A stretch of 64,000 nucleotides of DNA from JBKQVT01 sp963727245 (lineage in GTDB: Bacteria > Planctomycetota > Planctomycetia > Pirellulales > Thermoguttaceae), in contig CAVSFO010000011.1 in the NCBI GenBank assembly GCA_963727245.1, positions 124,001 to 188,000 of the forward strand, written 5' to 3'. Made by a program: the position numbers and the translations under genes. Under the pieces are notes generated by a model. That model was not told where the DNA came from and made no database searches. It saw only the letters and a program-made list of their open reading frames with translations. Below are positions 27,477 through 37,628 of this stretch, one piece after another (within the stretch, counting starts at the first letter, position 1; each line of letters opens with the position of its first letter).

Positions 27477-27659
27477 CGCCTCGGCGGGCGGTGCGATGGG
27501 CGAGCAATCGGGCTCGCCCGCGCCACAAGGCGACCGGATTTCCCTTCCGGCCACTCCACGCCCATCACAGTCCGTAATTGTGCCGGCAGATTCAAGCAGC
27601 GGCGCACCGCCGGCGACTCTGAATGGACTTTATCGCAGCTTTATTCGTCGATGTTGATG

Positions 27660-27690
27660 ATAAGGATGGCTTATGATAAGATATCCTTAT
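27660..27690 (+). promoter_or_regulatory. Candidate LysR autoregulatory site
   Basis: An inverted repeat ATAAGGAT (27660-27667) and ATCCTTAT (27683-27690) encloses the perfect palindrome CTTATGATAAG (27670-27680), which has the dyad character of a LysR T-N11-A box. The right arm runs into the ATG at 27689, so binding would block transcription or translation start. This is an AT-rich island in GC-rich surroundings. Confidence 0.5.
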
Positions 27691-28591
27691 GAACATCGAG
27701 ACCATCCGCATCTTTTGCGATGTCCTTGCGCACCAGAGCTTCTCCCGCGGCGCCGCCCTGAACGAAGTCAGCCAATCGGCGGCCACGCAGTCGGTGCATC
27801 GGATCGAGCAGCATTTTGGGGTGCAACTGGTCGATCGGACGAAGCGGCCGTTCGTGCTGACGCCCGAGGGACAGGCCTGTTTCGAGGGCTTTCGCGAAGT
27901 CCTGGAGCTGTACGACGCCGTGGAGGCCCGCGTCCGCACGTTGCGCATGGAAATCACCGGGCTGGTGCGCGTGGCGTCGATCTATTCCGTGGGATTGCAC
28001 GACATGAGCCGCTGCATGCAGGACTTCATGCGCCGCTATCCCAGGGCCAAGGTCCGCCTGGAGTACCTGCGGCCTAACAAGGTCTACGAGGCGGTCCTCA
28101 ACGGCGAAGTGGATTTGGGGGTGGTTTCCTATCCGACGGCGTCGGCCGATCTGCAGGTGATCCCGCTGCGATCGGAGCGCATGGTGCTGGTCTGCCGGCC
28201 CGAGCACCGCCTGGCCGGCCAACAAGCCGTCACGGCCGAGCATCTGCAAGGCGAGGACTTCGTGGGCTTCGATCGCGACCTGATCATTCGCAAGGAAGTC
28301 GACCGCTATCTGCGGCAGCGGGGGGTGAATACGCGGGTGGTGATGGAGTTTGACAATATCGAGACCATCAAGCAGGCCGTGGAGATCGGCGCCGGCGTCA
28401 GCATCCTACCCGAGCCCACCGTCCGCGAGGCCAGCCGCAACGGGGCCTTGGCGATCGTGCGGCTGATTGCCCCCGAGTTGCGCCGTCCGCTGGGCATCAT
28501 CCACCGCCAGCGCAAGGTGTTTACGCCCACCGCGGCCAAGTTCGTCGAGCTTTTGCAGCAGGTGCAGCCCGACGGCACGGAGGAGCCTTAA
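27689..28591 (+). CDS. LysR-type transcriptional regulator
   Basis: 300 residues, standard length. Residues 1-60 hold the winged helix (MNIETIRIFCDVLAHQSFSRGAALNEVSQSAATQSVHRIEQHFG); residues 90-295 the periplasmic-binding-protein-like effector domain (VRVASIYSVGLHDM, NGEVDLGVVSYP, FDNIETIKQAVEIGAGVSILPEP). The resemblance is to the CysB/CysL group, but the effector cannot be read. Its TAA shares the A at 28591 with the ATG of the next gene, so regulator and ferredoxin-ATPase are translationally coupled. This differs from the usual divergent LysR arrangement. Confidence 0.9.
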   Translation: MNIETIRIFCDVLAHQSFSRGAALNEVSQSAATQSVHRIEQHFGVQLVDRTKRPFVLTPEGQACFEGFREVLELYDAVEARVRTLRMEITGLVRVASIYSVGLHDMSRCMQDFMRRYPRAKVRLEYLRPNKVYEAVLNGEVDLGVVSYPTASADLQVIPLRSERMVLVCRPEHRLAGQQAVTAEHLQGEDFVGFDRDLIIRKEVDRYLRQRGVNTRVVMEFDNIETIKQAVEIGAGVSILPEPTVREASRNGALAIVRLIAPELRRPLGIIHRQRKVFTPTAAKFVELLQQVQPDGTEEP

Positions 28592-30450
28592 TGCGTGAAA
28601 TGGAAGTCCCGGTCACGTTTCAGTCGCTGGAGAAGACGATCTACGTCCTGCGCGGGACCAAGCTGCTGGAGGCGGCGGCCATGGCCGACCTGGTGCTGGC
28701 CTCGCCCTGCGGCGGCCAATCCCTCTGCGGCAAGTGCCGCGTGGTGGTCGCCGGCGGCGGCTGCGGCCAGCCCACGCCCGAGGAACGGAACTTCTTCTCC
28801 GTCGAGGACTTGCGCGCGGGCTGCCGGCTGGCCTGCCAATGCACGGTCGAAGGCCCGGTGAGCGTGCTGGTCCCGCAGCCTTCGCTGTTGGCCGCCCGCC
28901 AGCAGATCCTGGTCCATGCCGAAGGCGTCGCCGCCGCCGAGGTCGATCCGGTCGTCCGCAAGCGCTATGTCGAGTTGCCCGAGCCGGCACGGGGCGACGC
29001 CGCCGCCGACCTCATGCGGCTGGAAAAGGCAGTCGGTCCGCTGAACATCGACCTGGAGTTGCTCCGCGGGCTGCCGCGGCGGCTGCGGGAAGCGGGCTTT
29101 CGCGGTACGGCGGTCCTGGCCGACGGCCGGCTCTTGGATTTCGAGCCCGGCAACACCCAGTGGAACGCTTATGCCGTGGCCGTCGACGCCGGCACCACCA
29201 CGCTGGCCGCCGCCCTCTTGGACGCGGACTCGGGACGCGACCTGGCGGTGGTCGCCAGGCTGAATCCCCAAACCCGCTGCGGCGACGACGTCCTCTCTCG
29301 CATCCTGCTGGTGCGCAGCGACCCCGGCGGCCTGCGGCAACTGCAGCAGGCCGTCACCACGGCCGTCGATGAGATGATCGGCGAGCTTTGCCGGGAGGCG
29401 GGCGTGCCGCGAGAGCAAATCTATGAAGTCACCGTCGCCGGCAACACCACCATGCAGCAGTTGTTCTGCGGCGTCGACCCCGGCGCCCTGGGCGAATCGC
29501 CTTTTGTTCCGGCCGCCGGGCGGAGTCTGCTGGCGCCGGCTGCCGCGCTGGGGCTGCACGTGCATCCCCAGGGCCGGACGTGGATTTTGCCGGTCATCGG
29601 CGGCTTCGTGGGCGGCGACACGGTGGCCGGCGTGCTGGCGACCGGCCTGGCCGATGCCGGGCAACCGACGCTCTTTGTCGACATCGGCACCAACGGCGAG
29701 ATCGTGCTGGGCTCTGGGGGGCGATTTTCGGCCGCGGCGACAGCCGCCGGCCCCGCCTTTGAGGGCGCGCGAATCATGCACGGCATGCGCGGCACGACCG
29801 GCGCCATCGAAAAGGTCGTCGTCGACGGCGGCGTCCTGCGGATCAACGTCATCGGCAACGTCCCGCCGGCCGGACTGTGCGGCTCGGCGCTGATCGACGC
29901 GGCCGCCGAGTTGCTCCGGCACGGCCTGCTCGCGCCGCAAGGACGCCTGGCCTTTCCCGGCGAGCTGCCCGCCGGAGTCCCTGCCGACCTGGCCCGGCGG
30001 ATGGTTCTTTACGAAGGCCAGCCGGCGTTGCAACTGGCCGCCGAGGACGAGACCGCCCACGGCGGGGCGATCTTGCTCACCCAGCGCGACCTCCGCCAGT
30101 TGCAACTGGCCACGGGGGCGATCCGCGCCGGCATCGCCCTGCTTTTGCGCCGCCACGGGCTGGAGCCGCAGGACCTCGATCGCGTGTCGCTGGGAGGGGG
30201 ATTCGGCAATTTCATCCGCCGCAGCAACGCCCAACGCATTGGGCTGCTTCCCTGGCAGATCGAGCACCGACGGATTCGTTTTCAGGGCAACACGTCGCTG
30301 GCCGGGGCGCGGCTGGCGGCCGTTTCGCGGCGTGCCCGGGCGCTGGCCGACGAACTGGCCCGGCGGATCGAACACGTCGATCTCTCGCTCGACCCCGAAT
30401 TTGCCACGGCCTTCGCCGAGGCAATGACCTTTCCGGAGGAGGGGTCGTAG
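28591..30450 (+). CDS. RACo-like ferredoxin-ASKHA ATPase (reductive activator of corrinoid enzymes)
   Basis: 619 residues. An N-terminal [2Fe-2S] ferredoxin has C40-x5-C46-x2-C49 and a distal cysteine cluster (CRLACQC, 78-84). The large C-terminal part is an ASKHA ATPase: AVDAGTTTLAAALLD (about 195), VAGNTTMQQLFCG, VIGGFVGGDTVAGVLATG, FVDIGTNGEIVLG, AGPAFEGARI, GLCGSALIDAAAE, LGGGFGNFI. RACo proteins use ATP to drive electrons uphill and reset inactive Co(II) corrinoid to Co(I) in methyltransferases. No methyltransferase or corrinoid protein is adjacent, so the client must lie elsewhere. It is coupled to the LysR gene. Confidence 0.88.
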   Translation: MREMEVPVTFQSLEKTIYVLRGTKLLEAAAMADLVLASPCGGQSLCGKCRVVVAGGGCGQPTPEERNFFSVEDLRAGCRLACQCTVEGPVSVLVPQPSLLAARQQILVHAEGVAAAEVDPVVRKRYVELPEPARGDAAADLMRLEKAVGPLNIDLELLRGLPRRLREAGFRGTAVLADGRLLDFEPGNTQWNAYAVAVDAGTTTLAAALLDADSGRDLAVVARLNPQTRCGDDVLSRILLVRSDPGGLRQLQQAVTTAVDEMIGELCREAGVPREQIYEVTVAGNTTMQQLFCGVDPGALGESPFVPAAGRSLLAPAAALGLHVHPQGRTWILPVIGGFVGGDTVAGVLATGLADAGQPTLFVDIGTNGEIVLGSGGRFSAAATAAGPAFEGARIMHGMRGTTGAIEKVVVDGGVLRINVIGNVPPAGLCGSALIDAAAELLRHGLLAPQGRLAFPGELPAGVPADLARRMVLYEGQPALQLAAEDETAHGGAILLTQRDLRQLQLATGAIRAGIALLLRRHGLEPQDLDRVSLGGGFGNFIRRSNAQRIGLLPWQIEHRRIRFQGNTSLAGARLAAVSRRARALADELARRIEHVDLSLDPEFATAFAEAMTFPEEGS

Positions 30451-30461
30451 GGCATCACGCA

Positions 30462-30538
<77 letters not shown>

Positions 30539-30578
30539 CATCGCGGACCCAGCCGTGGCACCCGGCAGGTGATCGTGG

Positions 30579-33500
30579 TCAAGCTTCGGCGGGCGGTTCG
30601 CTGTCATGCTCGCCGAGGGCGGCACGTCGTGCGGGCCCACCGCCGCGCAGGCTGGTGGCCCAGTCGATGACGTAGTAGAAGACCGGCGTGAGGAAGATGC
30701 CGAAAAGGGTCACGCCCAACATGCCGCTGAAGACGGCGGTGCCCAAGGTGCGGCGCATCTCGGCCCCGGCGCCCTGGGAAACCATCAAGGGAATGACGCC
30801 GAAAATGAAGGCGAAGGAGGTCATGATGATGGGCCGCAGCCGCAGCCGGCAGGCGGCCAGGGTGGCCTCGCGCCGCACGGCGCCCCCTCGCGCTGCACCT
30901 TGGCATATTCGACGACGAGGATGGCGTTCTGGCAGGCCAGCCCCACCAGCACCACGAAGCCGACCTGGGTGAAGATGTTCACGTCCAGCCGGGCGATGAC
31001 CACGCCGGTGATCGAGCACAGCAGGCACATCGGCACCACCAGGATGACGGCCAGCGGCAGCGACCAGCTTTCGTACTGTGCGGCCAGCACGAGGAAGACC
31101 AGCACCACGGCCAGGATGAAGACGTACAAGGCGGTGTTTCCCGTCTGGATCTGGAGCAGCCCCAGTTCGGTCCAGGCGGTGTGCATGGCATGGAGGAGTC
31201 CCGGCTGCGTGGCCTCTTGCATCAGGCGGATGGCCTCGCCGGAGCTGACGCCGGGGGCCGGTGCGCCGTTGACCGCCGCCGCCGGGTACATGTTATAGCG
31301 CTGGATCAGCACCGGGCCGGTGGTGTCGTGGATCGTGGCCATAGTGCCCAGCGGGACCATGGTCCCGGCCTCGTTGCGGACCTTGAGCAATTTGAGGTCG
31401 CCCGGCTGCTTGCGGAAATTGGCGTCCGCCTGGACGTTGACCTGCCAGGTGCGGCCGAAGCGGTTGAAGTCGTTGATATAGTAGGAAGCGAGGTAAACCT
31501 GGAGGGTGCTGAACAGCTCGCTCAGCGACACGCCCAGCTTCTTCACCTGGGTGCGATCGATGTCGAGGAAGAGCCAGGGGGTGTCGGCGCGGAAGCTGCA
31601 AAAGAGCCCTTGCAGGCCCGGCATGCGCTTGCCCCGGTCGACGGCGTCCTGGCCGGCCTTCTGCAGGGCGGCGAGGGGATTGTCGTCGCCGCGGTCCTCG
31701 ATGATGATTTTCAGTCCGCCCGCCGTGCCCAAGCCGTCCACCGGCGGGGCCCCGAAAATATCCACCAGGCCGTCCTGGATCTCGTCTTGAAACTGCTTCT
31801 GCAGCCGGTGGGCGATGACGTCGCCGGAGAGTCCGCGGGCGGCGCGGCTGTGAAAATCGTCGAGCATCACGTACATGGCGCCGAAATTCGGCGCGTTGGC
31901 GCCCAGCAGGATCGACTGCCCGGCAATGGCCACGGTGTGGCTGACGCCGGGGTTTCGCTTCTCGTCGCGGGCGATGGCCTCGATGCGGCCCATGACGCGC
32001 TCGGTCCGTTCGACGGAGGCGGCGTCGGGCAGTTGCACGTTGACCAGCAGATAACCCTTGTCTTGCGCGGGGATGAAGCCCGCCGGCGCCCGCGTGAAGC
32101 CGAACCAGGTCAGCGTCAGCAGGCCGCCGTAGATGAGCAGGACCAGGGCACTGACGCGGAGGGCCTGGCCCACGACGCGGGTGTAGACGTTGGTGGAGAA
32201 AGTGAAACCGGCGTTGAAGGCGCGGAAGCCCCTGGCGATAATCCGGTCCAACGGCCGCGCCAGGAACCAGCCGGCGGCAACCCCCGCGACGACGGCCACC
32301 ACGGCCCAAGAGACGGAAGACGCGGGCAAGGCCGCCGGCCATACGTGCAACACGGTCACGGCCTTCGCCACGATCCGCGCCAGCCAGGGCGCGAGCCATG
32401 CGTAACCGGCCCAGCCGCCGACGAGGACATAGGCCAGCCGGGGCAGCACTTCCTGCCGCTGGTGCTCGTGCGGCTGCAACAGCACGGCGGCCAGCGCCGG
32501 GCTGAGCGTGAGCGAATTGAAGGCCGATATGAGCGTCGAGACCGCGATCGTCAGGGCGAATTGCCGGAAAAACTGGCCGGTGATGCCGCTGATGAACTGC
32601 GCAGGGCACGAACACCGCCCCCAGCACCAGGCCCACGGCGATTACCGGGCCGGAAACCTGCGACATGGCCTTGATGGCGGCCTCGCGCGGGCTCAGTCCG
32701 TGCTCGATATGATATTGGACGGCCTCCACCACCACGATGGCGTCGTCGACGACGATGCCGATGGCCAGCACCAGGCCGAACAGCGTGAGGTTGTTGAGGC
32801 TGAAGCCCATGGCGGCCATGACGGCGAAGGTGCCGATCACCGCCACCGGCACGGCGATCAGCGGGATCACGGCCGACCGCCAGTTCTGCAGGAACAGCAG
32901 CACCACCAGCGCCACCAGGATCACCGCGTCGCGGAGGGTCTTGAAAACCTCGCTGATGGATTCGTTGATGAAGGGCGTGGTGTCGTAGACGATCTTGTAG
33001 TCGAGCCCCTCGGGGAAGTGCGTCTTCAGTTCCTCCATCTTCTCCCGCACCACCGTCGCGGTCTTCAAGGCGTTGGAGCCGGGCAATTGGTAGATCGACA
33101 GCGCCACCGACGGCTCGCCGTCCAGCGTGCAGGTCTGGTCGTAGGCCTCGGCGCCCATCTCGATGCGGGCGACGTCGCGCAGGCGGACCAGCCGGCCCGT
33201 GTCGTCGGTCTTGAGAATGATGTCGGCGAATTGGTCGGCGTCGACCAGTCGCCCCAGCGTCGTCATGGTGTACTGGAAGACCTGCCCCTGGGGGACGGGC
33301 GGCTGGCCGATCTGGCCGGCGGCGACCTGGAGGTTCTGCTGCGAGACGGCGGCGACTACGTCGCTGGCCGTGAGGTTGCGGGTGGTCATCTTCTCCGGAT
33401 CGAGCCACAGCCTCATGCTGTAGTCGCGCCGGCCGAGGTAGGTGATGTCGCCGACGCCCGGCAGCCGCGCCAGCTCGTCGCGCAACTGGATCGTGGCGTT

Positions 33501-33971
33501 GTTGCTCAGGTAAAGGTTGTCGCGGCTGCCGTTTTTCGAGTACAGGTTGACGATCATCAACACGTTGGGCGACTTCTTCTTCACCGACACGCCGTTGCGG
33601 TTGACCAGGTCGGGCAGCACCGGCAGGGCCATCGCCACGCGGTTCTGCACCAGCACCTGGGCCATGTCCAAGTCGACTCCCAGCTTGAAGGTGACCGTCA
33701 GCGTGTAGTTGCCGTCGTTGGTCGATTGCGACGACATGTACATCATGCCTTCCACGCCGTTGACCTGCTGCTCGATGGGGGCCGCGATCAGGTTGGCCAC
33801 CACCTTCGAGTCGGCCCCGGGATACGAGGCCGAGACCTGCACCGTGGGCGGCGCGATCTCCGGGTACTGGGCCACCGGCAGGAACCAGACGGCGATGCCG
33901 CCGGCCAGCGTGATCACGATCGACAGCACCGAGGCGAAGATCGGCCGAAAGATGAAAAAGCGTGAAAACAC
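30579..33971 (-). CDS. RND efflux pump subunit 1 (HAE1/AcrB family), two frameshifts
   Basis: Inner-membrane drug/proton antiporter subunit of about 1,130 residues after repair. The GTG start at 33971 (VFSRFFIFRPIFASVLSIVITLAGG) has GGAAGG 6 bases upstream and lies 20 bases after RND2 ends. Porter-domain and both membrane-domain signatures are present. The TM4 relay is intact (GIVVDDAIVVVEA), but the TM10 lysine equivalent to AcrB K940 is Gln (GLACQNAILVVEYAK). Frames shift near 32597 (VPCA to FISGITGQFF) and near 30885 (VQREGA to VRREATLAACRL). A long hydrophobic insert (about 32250-32400) enlarges the central loop. It probably pairs with RND2 and the upstream MFP. Confidence 0.88.
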
Positions 33972-33991
33972 GAGGCACCTTCCAGATTGCG

Positions 33992-36900
33992 TTAGGAATC
34001 TTCCGGGGGAAGCAAGGACCGCACGTCGCCCCCTCGCGAACGAGCCAGCCACTCAATCAGGGGAATGAGACCTAGAGTGAGGACGGCCAGGGCAATGCGG
34101 CCGCCGAGTTCCATGGCCCGCGTATGGAACAGCCGGCGGCCGCCCAGCCAATCGATGACGTAGAAGAACACCGGCGTGAGGAAGATGCCGAAGAGGGTCA
34201 CTCCCAACATGCCGCTGAAGACGGCCGTGCCCAGGGTGCGGCGCATCTCGGCCCCGGCGCCGCGGCCGATCAAGAGGGGGAAGACGCCGAGGATGAAGGC
34301 GAACGAGGTCATGACGATGGGCCGCAACCGCAGGCGGCAGGCTTCCAGGGCCGCCTCGCGGCGCGAAACGCCCGTCTCGCGGACGCGCTTGGCGAATTCC
34401 ACGATTAAGATGGCGTTCTTGCTGGCCAGGCCCACCAGCACGACGAAGCCGATCTGCGTGAAGATGTTGATGTCGGACTGGGCGCCGGCGCCGGGAATGG
34501 AAACGTTGAGGAAGCCGAAGGCGGCGGGCAGCCTCGCGGCGACGCCGTGCAGGCACGTTTGCAGCAGGCCGAAGGCGGCGGGCACCGCCGTCACGCCAAC
34601 CACCGCGCTGAGGAGGCACATCGGCACCACGAGGATGATGGCCAGCGGCATCGACCAGCTTTCATACTGGGCGGCCAGCATGAGAAAGACCATGAGCACG
34701 GCCAGTCCGAAGATGGCCATGGCCGTATTGCCCGCCTGAAGCTCCAGGTAGGCCATTTCCGTCCATTCGCAGATCATGGAGGCGGGGAGCGTCCGGTCGG
34801 CCAGGTGTTGCATCATGTCGATGGCCTGCCGGGAACTGATCCCCTGACCCGCATAGCCGTTGATGGCGGAGGCCGGATAGGTGTTGTAGCGGGTGAGGAT
34901 CAGCGGTCCGTTGACCGGGTGCACGTCGGTCACGGTGCCCAGCGGCACCATGGCGCCAGTGTTGCTGCGGACCTTCAGCAGCCGCAGCTTGTCGACGTTG
35001 TTGCGGAAGGGGGCATCGGCCTGCACGATGACTTCCCAGGTGCGGCCGAAGAGGTTGAAATCGTTGACGTACAGGGAGCCGAGGTAGGTCCCCAGGGTGT
35101 TGTTGGCGGCGGCTATGGGCACGCCCAGCGTCAGGCATTGGCTGCGGTTGGTATTCGCGAAGATTTGCGGGGCGTCGGCGCGGAAGACGTTGGGCTGCAT
35201 GACCAGCGCCGGGGCCGGCGGGGGACGGTAGGGATTGGGCAGTCGGCTGCGCCAGGGCCGTGAGGTTGTCGGCCTGCTGCTGCAGGACCCGCAGGCCGAA
35301 GTCGCCGCGATCTTCCACCAGCACCTTGAAGCCGCCGGTGCGGCCTACCCCGCGGATCGGCGCCGCGGGGAAGACGCTGGTCAAGGCCCCGGGCACTCCG
35401 GCGGCCAGCCGCTCTCGCAACGTGGCGGCGATCGCGTCCGCCGAGAGCTGCGGCGTCTGCCGCTTGGCAAAATCGTCAAGAATCACGAACATCGCGCCGA
35501 AATACGAGGCATTCACTTGAAGGGCAAACGACGAGCCGGCCACCGCCACGGTATGCTTCACCCCCGGCGTGTCCAGGCAAATCTGCTGCGCGCGGGCCGT
35601 GACGCGCCCGCGTCCGCTCCGTCGAGGAGGCATCGGGCAGTTGCACGTTCACAATCAGGTAGCCCATGTCTTGCGGCGGGATGAACCCCTTGGGGGTTTT
35701 CACGAAATCAAAATAGGTCAGGCCCAGCAACCCGGCATAGACCACCAGCACCAGGACGCTGACGCGGAGCAATCCGCCGACGCCGCGGATATAGGCCGTC
35801 GTGCTTTTCCGCACGGCCGCGTTGAAGCCGGCGAACCCCCAGCGAAGGACCGCGTTGATGGGACCGGCCAGCCGCCAGCCGGCCCCGGCCAGGCCCGCCA
35901 CCGCCAGCGTGGCGGCCACCCACCAGGCCGCCGGCAGCAGCGGCGCCGACAACCGCGGGGGAGCCGGCCTACCAGCGACTGCAACCAGTGGGCCAGCCAG
36001 GGCGTCAGCCACTCGTAGCCGATCCAGCCGCCCACCAACGGATAGGTGAGCCGTGGCAGGGCCTCGTGCGTCTCCTTGTCGCGCTCGCGGAGCAGCACGG
36101 CCGCCAGCGCCGGGCTGAGCGTCAGCGAGTTGAAGGTCGAGATGATGGTCGAGGCGGCGATCGTCAAGCGCGAACTGCCGGAAGAACTGCCCGGTAATGC
36201 CGCCGATGAACGCGCAGGGCACGAACACGGCGCTGAGGACCAGGCCCACGGCGATGATCGGGGCGGAGAGCTGGCTCATGGCCTTGATGGTGGCCTCGCG
36301 CGGGGCCAGCCCGTGCTCGATGTGGTACTCGACCGCCTCGACAACCACGATGGCGTTGTCCACCACGATGCCGATGGCCAGCACCAGGCCGAAGAGCGTG
36401 AGGTTGTTGAGGCTGAAGTGCATGACCGCCATCACGCCGAAGGTGCCGATGATGGCCACCGGCACGGCGATCAGGGGGATGACGGCCGACCGCCAGTTCT
36501 GCAGGAACACCAGCACCACCAGGGCCACCAGGATAATGGCGGCGCGGAGGGCCTTGAAGACCTCCTGGATGCACTCCGCCGTATACGGCGTGGTGTCGTA
36601 GAGAATCTCGTACTGCAAGTCGGCGGGAAAGCTCTTCGCCAACTCTTCCATCTTGTGGTGGATGCGATCGGCCAGCTCCAGGGCGTTGGCATCCGGCAAC
36701 TGGAAGATGATCAGGCCCACCGACGGCATGCCGTCCACCTTGGCGCTGACGTCCTCGTTCTTGGCGCCGAGCACGACGCGGGCGACGTCCCGGAGCCGGG
36801 TCACGCGCCCCTGCGGCGTGCTGCGGAGAATGATGTCGCCGAACTGCTCCGGAGTCTCCAGCCGGCCCAGCGCCGAGAGCGTGACCTGGGTCGCCTGTCC

Positions 36901-37584
36901 GGGATTGGCCGGTTGCTGCCCGATCTGCCCGCAGATCGCGGGAAGGTTCTGCTCGCGCAGGACGTTGACGACGTCATCGGCGCCCAGGCCTCGCGAGGCG
37001 AGCTTCTCCGGGTCGATCCAGATCCTCATGCTGTAATCGCGCTGGCCGCTGATGTAAACGTCGCTGATCCCCTCCAGCCGCAGCAATTCGTCGCGGCACT
37101 TCATCCAGGCGAAATTGCTCAAGTAAAGCTGGTCGTAGCGGCCGCCCGGCGAAATGAGGTTGATCGACAGCAGGATGTCCGGCGACATCTTCCGCGTGGT
37201 CACGCCCGTCTGCTTCAGCACGTCGGGCAGTTGGGGCAAGGCCAGGTTCACGCGGTTCTGCACCAGCACCTGGGCGAGGTTCAGATTCATCCCCTGCTGG
37301 AAGGTCACGGCCAGCGCGTAGGAGCCATCGTTGGCGCTCTGCGAGGACATGTACATCATCCCCTCGACGCCGTTGACCTGCTGCTCGATGGGGGCCGCCA
37401 CCGTCGCGGCCACCACCTCGGCGCTGGCCCCGGGGTAACTGCAGTTGACCATCACCGTCGGCGGGGTGACCGGGGGATATTGCGCCAGGGGCAGATTGAA
37501 AACGGCCAGCCCGCCCGCCAGCGTGATCACAATCGACAGCACGGCGGCAAAGATCGGTCGATCGATGAAGAAGCGGGAAGACAT
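33992..37584 (-). CDS. RND efflux pump subunit 2 (HAE1/AcrB family), four frameshifts
   Basis: About 1,195 residues after repair, starting MSSRFFIDRPIFAAVLSIVITLAGG (ATG at 37584; a GTG at 37593 adds three). All RND landmarks are found, spread over five frames with breaks near 36166, 35962, 35612 and 35238. TM4 reads GIVVDNAIVVVEA, so the second relay Asp (AcrB D408) is Asn, while the TM10 Lys is kept (GLASKNAILIVEFAK): the reverse of RND1. Near 34500-34590 is an in-frame insert of about 35 residues with two PAAFG(L/F)L copies between TM9 and TM10, absent from typical family members. Third gene of the TetR-MFP-RND2-RND1 operon. Confidence 0.88.
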
Positions 37585-37628
37585 GGGCGGCACGTGGCCA
37601 GGGGGGGGGGATTGCTGTCGCTGCGGCC

